Of a stretch of DNA of 64,000 nt, positions 8,899 to 17,600 are shown piece after piece. The number at the start of each line of letters is the position of its first letter. The first letter of the stretch is position 1. This stretch comes from Clostridium omnivorum (GTDB lineage: Bacteria > Bacillota > Clostridia > Clostridiales > Clostridiaceae). The position numbers were made by a program, and so were the translations under genes. The stretch lies in the NCBI RefSeq assembly GCF_026012015.1, contig NZ_BRXR01000001.1:2691501-2755500 (forward strand). The letters run 5' to 3'. Below the pieces are notes generated by a model. The model saw only the letters and a list, made by a program, of their open reading frames with translations, made no database searches and had not been told where the DNA came from.

Positions 8899-10431
8899 AT
8901 GTCATCTAATGTAAACGCTACCAAAAAGCTTACACTGGTATCATTAATACTAATGATCTTTACTTCAGTTTACGGATTTAATAATATCCCAAGATCCTTC
9001 TACAAAATGGGATACGCAGCTATTCCTTGGTATATAATATCTGGTATAGCATTCTTCGTACCATTCGCTCTTATGATGGCGGAATTCGGTGCTGCATTTA
9101 AAAATGAAAAGGGTGGAATTTACTCCTGGATGGAAAAATCCGTTGGACCAAGATTCGCTTTCATAGGAACATTCATGTGGTTTGCTTCCTATGTAATATG
9201 GATGGTTAACGTTTCATCCGGTATCTGGGTTCCAATATCAAATGCAATATTTGGTGCAGATACAACAAAAGACTGGGCTTTCCTTGGAATTCAAGGATTA
9301 ACTGGACCAAAAACACTTGGTATTTTAGGTATTATATGGTTTATATTCGTAACATATATATCTACTAAGGGACTAGATAAAATTAAGAAGATAACTTCTG
9401 TAGGTGGTACAGCAGTAGTAATAGTTAACCTAGTTGTATGGTTAAGTGCTATAATATTAGTTATTGTAAATCATGGATTTGCTCAACCAATAGAAGGACT
9501 TAAATCCTTTACAACAACTCCAAATCCAAAATATGCTGGAAACATGCTGTCTGCACTAGCATTCGTTGTTTATGCATTATTCGCATACGGCGGTATAGAA
9601 GCTGTTGGTGGACTTGTTGACCAAACTGAAAATCCAGAAAAGACATTCCCTAAGGGAGTTATGATTGCAGCAGCAGTTATAGCAATTGGATATTCATTTG
9701 GAATACTATGCATAGGTGTATTCACTAACTGGTCAAACGTAATGTCAGTTAAGGGTGTTACTTTAGGAAATGCTTCCTATGTAGTTATGTCTAACTTAGG
9801 AGTTGCTTTTGGACAAGCATTTGGTGCAAGTCAAGCTACTTCAATTGCAATGGGTCATTGGGTTGCTAGATTCTTTGGACTTTCAATGTTCCTAGCTTTA
9901 ACTGGTGCATTCTTCACATTAACTTATTCACCACTTAAACAATTAATAGATGGTACTCCAAAGCTATTATGGCCTGGAAAACTAGGAGAAACTAGAAAAG
10001 AAGACGGAATGCCAGTAAACGCTATGTGGATCCAATGTGCAATGGTTGTTGTTATGATAGCACTAGTTTCCTTCGGTGGAAACTCAATGGCTAAGTTCTG
10101 GGATATACTTGTTAACATGACTAACGTTGCAATGACTATACCATACATGTTCTTATCAATAGCATTTATAGCATTCAAGAAGAAAACATCTATTGAAAAG
10201 CCATTTGAAGTATATAAGAGTTACAGTTCTGCTTTAATATGGGGAGTAATTGTTACTTTAACAGTTGGATTTGCTAACTTCTTCTCAATAATAGAACCAG
10301 GTATAGAAGGAGATATGGCAACTACAATATGGCAAATAGTAGGACCTGTATTCTTTGGTCTAGTAGCTATATTAATGTTCAGCAGATATGAAAAATTATC
10401 AAAATCAAGCAGCACAGAAAAGAGTGCATAA
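8899..10431 (+). CDS. yjeM: Amino acid permease, YjeM-like glutamate/GABA-type antiporter
   Basis: An APC-superfamily transporter of 510 residues with about twelve membrane segments. The N-terminal stretch (KLTLVSLILMIFTSVYGFNN) and the following PRSFYKMGYAAIPWY resemble YjeM of the glutamate:GABA antiporter group; the middle contains AYGGIEAVGGLVDQTENPEKTFPKG, typical of APC transporters. The substrate is not proven. A perfect promoter, a strong AAAGGGAGG ribosome site and frequent TTC/ATC-type codons suggest high expression. It ends in a strong terminator, so it is monocistronic. Confidence 0.8.
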   Translation: MSSNVNATKKLTLVSLILMIFTSVYGFNNIPRSFYKMGYAAIPWYIISGIAFFVPFALMMAEFGAAFKNEKGGIYSWMEKSVGPRFAFIGTFMWFASYVIWMVNVSSGIWVPISNAIFGADTTKDWAFLGIQGLTGPKTLGILGIIWFIFVTYISTKGLDKIKKITSVGGTAVVIVNLVVWLSAIILVIVNHGFAQPIEGLKSFTTTPNPKYAGNMLSALAFVVYALFAYGGIEAVGGLVDQTENPEKTFPKGVMIAAAVIAIGYSFGILCIGVFTNWSNVMSVKGVTLGNASYVVMSNLGVAFGQAFGASQATSIAMGHWVARFFGLSMFLALTGAFFTLTYSPLKQLIDGTPKLLWPGKLGETRKEDGMPVNAMWIQCAMVVVMIALVSFGGNSMAKFWDILVNMTNVAMTIPYMFLSIAFIAFKKKTSIEKPFEVYKSYSSALIWGVIVTLTVGFANFFSIIEPGIEGDMATTIWQIVGPVFFGLVAILMFSRYEKLSKSSSTEKSA

Positions 10432-10450
10432 TTTATAAGATGCTTAATAT

Positions 10451-10482
10451 AAAGCAGGGGTAATACCCTGCTTTTATTTTTG
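10451..10482 (+). terminator. Terminator after the YjeM-like gene
   Basis: AAGCAGGG pairs with CCCTGCTT around a short loop and is followed by TTATTTTT. Confidence 0.9.
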
Positions 10483-10614
10483 TTTGAATAATAATAATGA
10501 GCAATAAAAAACTTTATAATGTGTGATATATTAAGCAAAGAGACTTACTTGTTAATAATTGCTTATTAGTATATAATAATTGTGTAATGAATTATACTTT
10601 TAGAGAGGTAATTT

Positions 10615-11175
10615 ATGATATCTACTAATCTATTAAAAGGAAAAAAAGTAAAACTTACTTCAATAAATGAAAAAGATATAAAGAGTATTACAAAGTGGTA
10701 TAGCGATATAGATTTTTTGAGGTTTTTTGATACTGCTCCAGCACTGCCTAAGACAGAAGTGCAGTTAGGTCAATGGATAAAGTCAGTTCAGGACTCATAT
10801 AATAGTGTTGCTTTTGCCATTAGACCAATAGAAGAAGAAGAAATTGTTGGGTATATAGAACTAGACAAAATATCATGGATTCATGGTGTAGCAACAGTTG
10901 GAATAGGCATTGGTACATCTGAACATAGGGGTAAGGGCTTCGCAAAGGAAGCGCTAAAGCTGCTTATGGAGTTAGCCTTTAATGAATTAAATCTTCACAG
11001 GCTTCAGCTAAATGTATTTAATTACAATGAAAGAGCAATAATGCTGTATGAAAGCCTTGGGTTTAAGAGAGAAGGTACTTATAGAGAATTTATACATAGA
11101 GACGGAAGAAGATGGGATATGTATCTTTATGGAATTTTAAGGGATGAATGGATTCTAAGTAAAGAAGAGTTTTAA
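10615..11175 (+). CDS. GNAT N-acetyltransferase, RimJ/RimL-like
   Basis: A cytoplasmic acetyl-CoA-dependent transferase of 186 residues. The acetyl-CoA loop is visible as EHRGKGFAKEAL, followed by the C-terminal signature NERAIMLYESLGFKREG and the ending WDMYLYGILRDEW, typical of Acetyltransf_3 proteins. Members modify protein N-termini or small amines; the substrate is unknown. The start follows GAGAGGTAATTT. It stands alone between the permease and the LacI-type regulator. Confidence 0.85.
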   Translation: MISTNLLKGKKVKLTSINEKDIKSITKWYSDIDFLRFFDTAPALPKTEVQLGQWIKSVQDSYNSVAFAIRPIEEEEIVGYIELDKISWIHGVATVGIGIGTSEHRGKGFAKEALKLLMELAFNELNLHRLQLNVFNYNERAIMLYESLGFKREGTYREFIHRDGRRWDMYLYGILRDEWILSKEEF

Positions 11176-11240
11176 TTTCATCACGAATTGTAATATCTCA
11201 TAAAAATAGAATAACATTTAAAAATATAGTATATATTAAC

Positions 11241-11269
11241 TTGTAAGGAGTTAAAAATACGGGTATAAT
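11241..11269 (+). promoter_or_regulatory. Promoter for the ccpA-like gene
   Basis: TTGTAA (11241-11246), a 17-base spacer and TATAAT (11264-11269). Initiation would fall near 11276, leaving a leader of only about 25 bases before the preferred start codon. Confidence 0.65.
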
Positions 11270-11300
11270 ATTTGAAAGAAGATATATGGGAGTTGATGAT

Positions 11301-12299
11301 ATGGCAGCCTCAATTAAGGATGTGGCAAAGGAAGCAGGAGTATCCATTGCTACTGTTTCAAGAGTTTTAAATGATGTTGACGTTGTAAATGAAGAAACTA
11401 AAAAGAAGGTACAAGAAGCTATTAAAAAGCTTAGCTATAGACCAAATATAGTTGCTAGAAGTTTAAAAACTCAAAAGAGCAGAACTATAGGAATAATAAT
11501 ACCTGATATTTCAAACCAATTCTACCCTGAAATAGTTAGAGGAGCTGAAGACGTTGCCAATATATATAATTACAATATAATATTGTGCAATACAGATTTA
11601 GATCCTGAAAAAGAAAAAGAATACTTAAGAGTTCTAAAAGAAAAAATGGTAGATGGAGCAATCTATATGAGTAACTCATTAGAGCCCGAAACTATTGAAC
11701 TTGTAAAGAGCTTAGAACTTCCTATAGTGTTGGTTGAGACTACTGATAAAAACAACACTTTTCCAAGCGTTACTATCGACAATGAAGAAGCAGCTTTCGA
11801 AGGAACTGAATACCTGATAAAAAAGGGAAATAAAAGGATTGCATACATAGGAATACATGAAGATGCAGTGCATGCAGCAGCTTATAGATTTTCAGGATAC
11901 AAGCAAGCATTATCAAAGAATAATATAGCCTTAAATGAGGATATATTGTATTTTGCTGGTTTAAAAGCAGCAGATGGATATGATGCAGTCAATGAAATAT
12001 TAAAGAAAGAAAAAATTGATGCTGTTTTCTGTGCTAGTGATGAACTTGCAATGGGAGCGATTAATGCGTTGAGGGAAAATGGCATTAATGTTCCAGAAGA
12101 AGTGGATGTTATAGGCTTTGATGATATATACAGTGCTTCAATATTCTATCCAAAGTTAACTACGGTTGGACAGCCAATGTATGATATGGGTTCTGTTGGA
12201 ATGAGAATGCTTATAAAGTTTATTGATAAAATAGAGCTTCCTCAGGAAAAGTTTGTACTACCACACCAAATAGTTGAAAGAGACTCATGTAAGAAATAG
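11301..12299 (+). CDS. ccpA: LacI-family regulator, probable catabolite control protein CcpA
   Basis: A DNA-binding regulator of 332 residues. The N-terminal LacI helix-turn-helix (IKDVAKEAGVSIATVSRVLN) and hinge (YRPNIVARSLK) precede a periplasmic-binding-protein-like sensor domain. The C-terminal LTTVGQPMYDMGSVGMRML and LPHQIVERDSC closely resemble CcpA of Firmicutes, which represses or activates carbon genes with HPr-Ser-P. An in-frame ATG lies at 11286, but GGGAG at 11288-11292 is correctly spaced only for the ATG at 11301. Other LacI repressors remain possible; no adjacent sugar operon argues for a global role. Confidence 0.75.
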   Translation: MAASIKDVAKEAGVSIATVSRVLNDVDVVNEETKKKVQEAIKKLSYRPNIVARSLKTQKSRTIGIIIPDISNQFYPEIVRGAEDVANIYNYNIILCNTDLDPEKEKEYLRVLKEKMVDGAIYMSNSLEPETIELVKSLELPIVLVETTDKNNTFPSVTIDNEEAAFEGTEYLIKKGNKRIAYIGIHEDAVHAAAYRFSGYKQALSKNNIALNEDILYFAGLKAADGYDAVNEILKKEKIDAVFCASDELAMGAINALRENGINVPEEVDVIGFDDIYSASIFYPKLTTVGQPMYDMGSVGMRMLIKFIDKIELPQEKFVLPHQIVERDSCKK

Positions 12300-12358
12300 G
12301 GAAGTGTAATTAATAAAAATATATTTATCAAGGTTATAATATTAGAATTAAGTAAAAT

Positions 12359-12405
12359 AAAAGATGATTTCTGCATTATGCAGAATCATCTTTTTTATTT
12401 ATAAA
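12359..12405. terminator. Bidirectional terminator between convergent genes
   Basis: AAGATGATT and AATCATCTT enclose an inner CTGCA/TGCAG pair, with A and T tracts on the two sides. It overlaps the stop codon of the minus-strand gene. Confidence 0.8.
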
Positions 12406-13089
12406 TTTGTCTTCTATATCTAGTAGTATTTTTTGCTCAAAGAACATTATTCCGTAGCAGATAATGCTAAATATACATACTACAATAACTGAAGTAATTC
12501 TAAAAAATATGAAGCTTGCAGTTAAAATTATAGCTAAATTCATAGTTGTATTGCTAAATTTCCTAAAGGTATAGTATATTGAAATTTTAAGAATGTCCAT
12601 TTTATTAAAGTAGAATCTTGATATTAAAGGGAAAATATGCAAGCTTATTAAAAATATAGCTGCCATAAATATAAAAACAAGGCCAATTAAAGCTTTTGGA
12701 TAAGTACTTGAAATAAAGAATTTAGCATCTATATACAAAATAGATAGTATAATTAATTCAAAAGTCCAAAAGAATAAAGCTTGCCAAAAACTCACTTTAT
12801 AAGCTTTAAAAAAGTCTCTTGTAATATCTATATCTTTATTACGAACCAACTTACCCATTGTACTAAGTAGAGCTGTTATAGAAGGTCCTACTGGAATACT
12901 GCAAAGAATGAAAATAAAAGCAAAACCCTGTGGAAGCTGGCTTAGTTCGTTAGTTAAAAACAAAACTAATACTACAATTAAGGGAATATTAAGAAGCAAA
13001 AAGTAAAAGTTTCCTATAAGAAACCAGGATATATAATTGGCTGCTGAAAATAAAGTGCCTTCACCAAATTCTTTTTTTATTCTAGCCAT
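12376..13089 (-). CDS. DUF624 (YesL-like) membrane protein
   Basis: An integral membrane protein of 237 residues with about five or six hydrophobic segments. It resembles the YesL/DUF624 family (GPSITALLSTMGKLVRNKDIDITRDFFKAYK), found near sugar-uptake operons and of unknown function. A TTG 12 bases upstream is in frame, but it overlaps the ribosome site TTGGAGGA, so the ATG at 13089 is the better start. It is second in an operon, 26 bases after the DUF5050 gene. Confidence 0.75.
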   Translation of the reverse strand: MARIKKEFGEGTLFSAANYISWFLIGNFYFLLLNIPLIVVLVLFLTNELSQLPQGFAFIFILCSIPVGPSITALLSTMGKLVRNKDIDITRDFFKAYKVSFWQALFFWTFELIILSILYIDAKFFISSTYPKALIGLVFIFMAAIFLISLHIFPLISRFYFNKMDILKISIYYTFRKFSNTTMNLAIILTASFIFFRITSVIVVCIFSIICYGIMFFEQKILLDIEDKFINKKDDSA

Positions 13090-13115
13090 TTTTTCCTCCA
13101 AGTAAATAATTTATT

Positions 13116-14315
13116 CTATTTTATTATTTTAGAAGTAGTACCATCCAATTTAACCCTAGCGAATTCTGGATTTGAACCACTGGAAAAATTAAAGAAAATA
13201 TAATCATCTATTATATTTAAATTTACAATAAAGCTAATTTGCAAGTCTTGAAGCGCTGAAATGGCTATGTTTGATGCTTTGCTGCCATCTGTACTTATTT
13301 TTTTTATAACTGAAGGTTCCTTAGGTGAAGTATAATAAATAAGATTATCTTTAATATTAAAGGACAAAATAGAGCCATCATTTATAACCTTAGTTTTATT
13401 ACTACCATCAGTATTCATTTTATATAAGCCATCTTCTGATATAGTAAAATAAATACAATGATTATCTACAATAAATTTACTAACATTGCTGTTGCTTAGT
13501 TTAGTTTCGTTATTGTTTGGGGTTTCAATACTTGTTCTATATATGGTGCCTGAGCCTTGGTCTGCTTTTAAATAGTAAATAAAGCCTTCCTCAATATTTA
13601 GCATTTGTACTGGACCTGGGGCAATAATTGCCTTATTACTTCCATCAGTTTTGATTCTATTTATACCACCTATAACGCTTGTATTCATATTAAAGTTTGG
13701 ATTACATTCAGTATAGTAGATCCAATCGCCTACAACACATATGCTGCTTGCGGTAGCGTTAGGTATTGGTACAGGATCTTCAGAACCATCAACCTTAAGC
13801 TTGTAAATGTTGTTATCTGTCTTGCTGACAAAATATATAGTATCATTTACAACGTTAATTGAAGAGGGTACTCCTAGCTTCAATTTTTTGAGTCCAGTTT
13901 CTCCATCTGGCATTGCTCTGTATATGTTAGAGGGAGAATTCCTAAATTCATTTGTATAGAACATCCAATTGCCCTGCTGAGCAGCCATACCATAATTGGA
14001 CAAATTACCATTGGTATTGCCTTGTATGTTTGGTGTGGTATTTATTAGTGTTAAATCCTTTTTAGCATCCTTAGAAGACTTGTTATCAGCTGACTTATTA
14101 TCAGTACCATTGCCAGTTGAATTAGAGTTTGTGGTGCTCTCTGCTGCTTTAGATGAGCTAGTAGCATTTCCATTTTTATTTTCGGTATTTTTTGAATTAG
14201 CTACATCAGTATTATTTACCGATGCATTTTTCGATTTAGTATTATAATTACGTACAGCAAAAGGAACAATTATTACTGCACAAATTAGAAGTCCGATGAT
14301 TCGCTTTTTATTCAT
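13116..14315 (-). CDS. Membrane-anchored extracellular protein, DUF5050-type beta-propeller
   Basis: About 399 residues. A single N-terminal hydrophobic segment (IIGLLICAVIIVPFAV) anchors it. A low-complexity Asn/Ser/Thr/Lys linker of about 70 residues follows, then a C-terminal domain of repeated blades containing DGS(N) turns and paired aromatic strands (IYRAMPDGE, IYKLKVDGSE, INRIKTDGSN, LYKMNTDGSN, IKKISTDGSK). This is the pattern of DUF5050 propellers. The role is unknown; the linker suggests it spans the wall. A GTG three codons upstream is in frame, but GGAG is correctly spaced for the ATG at 14315. First gene of the operon with the DUF624 gene. Confidence 0.75.
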   Translation of the reverse strand: MNKKRIIGLLICAVIIVPFAVRNYNTKSKNASVNNTDVANSKNTENKNGNATSSSKAAESTTNSNSTGNGTDNKSADNKSSKDAKKDLTLINTTPNIQGNTNGNLSNYGMAAQQGNWMFYTNEFRNSPSNIYRAMPDGETGLKKLKLGVPSSINVVNDTIYFVSKTDNNIYKLKVDGSEDPVPIPNATASSICVVGDWIYYTECNPNFNMNTSVIGGINRIKTDGSNKAIIAPGPVQMLNIEEGFIYYLKADQGSGTIYRTSIETPNNNETKLSNSNVSKFIVDNHCIYFTISEDGLYKMNTDGSNKTKVINDGSILSFNIKDNLIYYTSPKEPSVIKKISTDGSKASNIAISALQDLQISFIVNLNIIDDYIFFNFSSGSNPEFARVKLDGTTSKIIK

Positions 14316-14536
14316 ATCATTCACTCCAAATTTTAGAAAAATATGGTTTTATATATATTATATAAAATAATTTGGGTTTTGTATAGGGAAGAGAGTATAG
14401 TAGCTTGCCAACATTAAAAACAGATTAAAAATCATGCTTATAGCGATAATTTACAAGTATTTAATTGCTTGAAGTAGGTAGATTGGATATAATTATATTG
14501 TGTTTGTTGAAAATATGAAAACAAAGGAGAAGGCTA

Positions 14537-15160
14537 ATGGTAGAAATGATAGTAAACTGGGCAATCGCAGTGCTCGGTAAAACAGGGTACTTTGGTGTAG
14601 CTCTTTTAATGGGACTAGAAAGTGCATGTATTCCAATTCCAAGCGAGGCTATACTGCCTTTTGGTGGATATTTAGCATCGTCAGCTTATACAGGTAATAA
14701 ACTTAATCTTGTATGGGTAGTAATATGGGGAACAGTTGGTGGCACATTAGGGTCATTGTTTGCATATCTTCTTGGTGCTTATGGGGGAAGACCTCTTGTA
14801 GAAAAGTATGCTGAAAAGCTTAGATTAAATAGATCTCACATAGAGATGAGTGATAAGTATTTTGAGAAGTATGGAGAGAAAATAGCTTTTTTCTCAAGAC
14901 TGTTACCTATAATAAGAACCTTTATTTCCCTTCCAGCAGGAATTGCTAAAATGGATTTAAAAAAGTTTTTAGCATATACTTTCTTTGGTTCTTTACTATG
15001 GAGTATAGTGCTTGGATATGCTGGATATATAATGGGTCAAAACTGGACCGTAATTCGTTCCTGGCTGCATATAGCTGACTATATTGTAGTTGCAGCAATA
15101 GTTGGATTAATTGTGTACTTTTATATTAAAAAGAGAAAGAAGAATAAGGCTAAGGCATAA
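14537..15160 (+). CDS. DedA-family membrane protein
   Basis: A 207-residue membrane protein with a VTT/DedA domain. Hallmarks are ESACIPIPSEAILPFGGYLA near residues 28-47 and FSRLLPIIRTFISLPAGIAKM near 120-140, with a basic C-terminal tail. DedA proteins are linked to lipid (undecaprenyl phosphate or phosphatidylethanolamine) flipping and envelope integrity. The start follows AAAGGAGAAGG. It converges on the ech operon, with a shared terminator. Confidence 0.9.
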   Translation: MVEMIVNWAIAVLGKTGYFGVALLMGLESACIPIPSEAILPFGGYLASSAYTGNKLNLVWVVIWGTVGGTLGSLFAYLLGAYGGRPLVEKYAEKLRLNRSHIEMSDKYFEKYGEKIAFFSRLLPIIRTFISLPAGIAKMDLKKFLAYTFFGSLLWSIVLGYAGYIMGQNWTVIRSWLHIADYIVVAAIVGLIVYFYIKKRKKNKAKA

Positions 15161-15200
15161 AAAAACCCTGTGATTATGTAAATCACAGGGACTTTTTTTA
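15161..15200. terminator. Bidirectional terminator between dedA-like gene and ech operon
   Basis: CCCTGTGATT pairs with AATCACAGGG, with an A tract before and seven T after. Confidence 0.9.
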
Positions 15201-15206
15201 CCTAAT

Positions 15207-15662
15207 TTAAGCTTCTGGCTTAACGGCTTCTATAGTAGCTGAAGCTTCAGCTTTAGATCCTTCTGCTGCTTGAGGCTTTGGAGCAGCAGCTGCAGGAGCT
15301 GGAGCTTTTGGTGCAGCAGGTTTTGGTGGTTCTACCTTATGAGTTTCAATAATATGAGAACTAGCACTGTGTCTTCTCTCGTTAGACATAGTTATAGCTT
15401 TCTTAGGGCATGCTGTAACGCATTCGCCGCAAATTATGCATCTAAAGGCATTTAGTTCCCACTTTCCATCTTTTCTATCTACTGTTATTGCGTCAGCTGG
15501 ACATTTCTTTGCACATATAGAGCAAAGGATGCAAGCTGATGGATTTAAAACAATTCTTCCTCTTGAGCGCTCATAAGCGTCTCTTTCCTTCTCTATTGGA
15601 TATAATCTAACTTTCTTTTTACCAAAAAAGTTTCTTGTAACTAATTCCAACATACTGGCCAT
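15207..15662 (-). CDS. echF: Ech hydrogenase subunit EchF, 2[4Fe-4S] ferredoxin-like
   Basis: Electron-input subunit of the Ech complex, 151 residues, cytoplasmic face. Two cluster motifs are visible: CILCSICAKKCP (about 43-54) and CIICGECVTACP (about 74-85). It would pass electrons from ferredoxin toward EchC. After residue about 105 the protein continues as an Ala/Pro/Lys-rich tail (PPKPAAPKAPAPAAAAPKPQ and beyond) that canonical EchF does not need. This is odd in an AT-rich genome and resembles flexible linkers. Last gene of the operon, 15 bases after echE. Confidence 0.88.
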   Translation of the reverse strand: MASMLELVTRNFFGKKKVRLYPIEKERDAYERSRGRIVLNPSACILCSICAKKCPADAITVDRKDGKWELNAFRCIICGECVTACPKKAITMSNERRHSASSHIIETHKVEPPKPAAPKAPAPAAAAPKPQAAEGSKAEASATIEAVKPEA

Positions 15663-15677
15663 AATTACACCCTCTTT

Positions 15678-16754
15678 CTATCTTTCAGTACAGCTGATAC
15701 ATGGGTCTATTGTAAGTGCTAGTATAGGTACATCTTGAAGGTTGCTACCTGGAAGCATTTTCAATAGAGCAGGTATGTTTTGGAAAGTAGGTGTCCTTAT
15801 TTTTAACCTTTGTAAGTTCTTTGTACCATTACCTTTGATATAGTAAATAGCTTCTCCTCTAGGCTGTTCTATTCTAGAAATAGCTTCACCGTTAGGATTG
15901 CCTTTAACTGGCACTGCGATTTCTCCACTTGGAATCTTAGCAATACATTGTCTTATAAGGTCAAAGGATTGATATATGTCTCTAATTCTAACTATACATC
16001 TAGCATAGCTATCTCCATCTTTTTCAACTACAGGTTCAAAGTTTAAGTATTTGTACGCGCTGTAGCCTGTAGTTCTTAAATCCATATGAATTCCGCTGGC
16101 TCTAGCCATTGGTCCAACTACGGATATATCCTTTGCTTCTTGATAAGTAAGAGTTCCAACACCTACAAGTCTCTTTTTAACTGTATAGTTGTCAAAGAAT
16201 ACTTTTTCAACATCATGCATTTCTTTGTCTAATTCATCAATAGTACTTGAAATAATTTTAATGTGTTCCTCAGTCATATCCTTAGTAACTCCACCAACTT
16301 TATTAGCAGAGATTATAACTCTATTACCTGTAGTCATTTCCATTAAATCAAGGATTTTTTCTCTGTATCTCCATGTCTCCATAAATAAGCTTTCAAATCC
16401 AAAGGCATCTGCTAAAAGTCCAAGCCATAGGAAGTGACTTTGAAGACGTCCTATTTCTGCCCAAATAACTCTTAAGTATTCAGCTCTTTCAGGAATTTGA
16501 ATATTCATAATATCCTCAATTCCTCTTACATAGGCCATTGAGTGCATAAAACTACAAATACCACAAACTCTTTCTACTATATATACACTTTGGTTAAAGT
16601 CTTTAAGTTCTGCTATTTTTTCTAGTCCTCTGTGTACATATCCAAGAGCAGGAAGAGCCTCTATTACTTTATCGTCGTCCATAACTAGTTTAAGCTGAAG
16701 TGGCTCAGGAAATACAGGGTGTTGAGGTCCAAATGGTATAACTGTTTTTGCCAT
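15678..16754 (-). CDS. echE: Ech hydrogenase large subunit EchE
   Basis: Catalytic [NiFe] subunit, 358 residues, NuoD-related. Both nickel-ligand motifs are intact: RVCGICSFMH (Cys64, Cys67) and DPCISC (Cys352, Cys355). The protein stops exactly after DPCISCTER, that is, at the position where other [NiFe] large subunits are cut by a maturation protease. No C-terminal extension remains to be removed, as described for some group 4 enzymes such as CooH. The start follows AAAGGAG; echD ends two bases upstream. Confidence 0.95.
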   Translation of the reverse strand: MAKTVIPFGPQHPVFPEPLQLKLVMDDDKVIEALPALGYVHRGLEKIAELKDFNQSVYIVERVCGICSFMHSMAYVRGIEDIMNIQIPERAEYLRVIWAEIGRLQSHFLWLGLLADAFGFESLFMETWRYREKILDLMEMTTGNRVIISANKVGGVTKDMTEEHIKIISSTIDELDKEMHDVEKVFFDNYTVKKRLVGVGTLTYQEAKDISVVGPMARASGIHMDLRTTGYSAYKYLNFEPVVEKDGDSYARCIVRIRDIYQSFDLIRQCIAKIPSGEIAVPVKGNPNGEAISRIEQPRGEAIYYIKGNGTKNLQRLKIRTPTFQNIPALLKMLPGSNLQDVPILALTIDPCISCTER

Positions 16755-16756
16755 AA

Positions 16757-17122
16757 TTATTCTCCTTTCTGCTCTTGATTGTTATTTGCTAGAGGAGTTT
16801 TTGGACTATTAGATGCCAAGAACATATTTCCTCTATAATCTACAATAAGATCACTAAAGCTAAAACCAAATAAGTCTTGATATTCATTTTCAATTAGGAA
16901 AGCTGCTGGGTATATATTTGAAATACTTTTTATTGTATCCTCAGGCTTTACCATAATTATCAAGTGCTTCATTTCATAGTTTAGGTCAAAGTGATAGGTT
17001 ATTTCATACTCTTCACCTTCCATAACACAGGTGATAGCTACGAATCTATAATTATAGAGCTTAAGATTATTAGCTTCTTCTGCTATCTTGTCTTTATCTA
17101 CTAAAATTGAGTTTTGAAGCAT
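16757..17122 (-). CDS. echD: Ech hydrogenase subunit EchD
   Basis: A NuoC-related accessory subunit of about 121 residues on the cytoplasmic arm. It contains the family-like stretch YPAAFLIENEYQDLFGFSF near its C-terminus. A TTG three codons upstream lies directly against AAGGAG and cannot be the start; the ATG at 17122 is nine bases from AAGGAG. It lies between echC and echE in the conserved ech gene order, with a two-base gap to echE. Confidence 0.88.
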   Translation of the reverse strand: MLQNSILVDKDKIAEEANNLKLYNYRFVAITCVMEGEEYEITYHFDLNYEMKHLIIMVKPEDTIKSISNIYPAAFLIENEYQDLFGFSFSDLIVDYRGNMFLASNSPKTPLANNNQEQKGE

Positions 17123-17144
17123 ATTGTTCAACTCCTTAAAATGA

Positions 17145-17579
17145 TTATTTTTTCTTCATTTCTTCTCTCTTTTTATCTAGTATAGCTGCAGCTTGAGCTA
17201 TTCCATCAAGAATAGTTTCAGGCTTTGGACAGCATCCAGGTACATACACATCTACAGGAATTAATTTATCTGCTCCACCAATAACATTGTAGCAGTCGTG
17301 GAATATTCCACCGGTACAAGCACAAGCACCAATTGCTACTACAGCCTTTGGATCTGGCATCTGATTGTAGATGTTAAGAAGAACGTCTACGCTTTTATAA
17401 TTAATTGAACCTGTTACAACCATAATATCAGCTTGTTTAGGAGTACCGATATTTATTACTCCTAATCTTTCTGCATCATATAATGGAGTAAGACAAGCTA
17501 AGACTTCTATATCACATCCATTACAGCTGTTGCCATTCATGTGAACGATCCATGGAGATCTTGACATTACACTTGCCAT
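17145..17579 (-). CDS. echC: Ech hydrogenase small subunit EchC
   Basis: A NuoB-related small subunit of 144 residues that carries the proximal [4Fe-4S] cluster. The cysteine ligands are visible in CNGCDIEVLAC, GACACTGG and PGCCPKPE. An upstream in-frame TTG lacks a spaced ribosome site; AGAGG is correctly placed for the ATG at 17579. It passes electrons to the [NiFe] centre in EchE and contacts the membrane subunit EchB. Confidence 0.93.
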   Translation of the reverse strand: MASVMSRSPWIVHMNGNSCNGCDIEVLACLTPLYDAERLGVINIGTPKQADIMVVTGSINYKSVDVLLNIYNQMPDPKAVVAIGACACTGGIFHDCYNVIGGADKLIPVDVYVPGCCPKPETILDGIAQAAAILDKKREEMKKK

Positions 17580-17600
17580 AAACAAAACCTCTCTTCTTTC

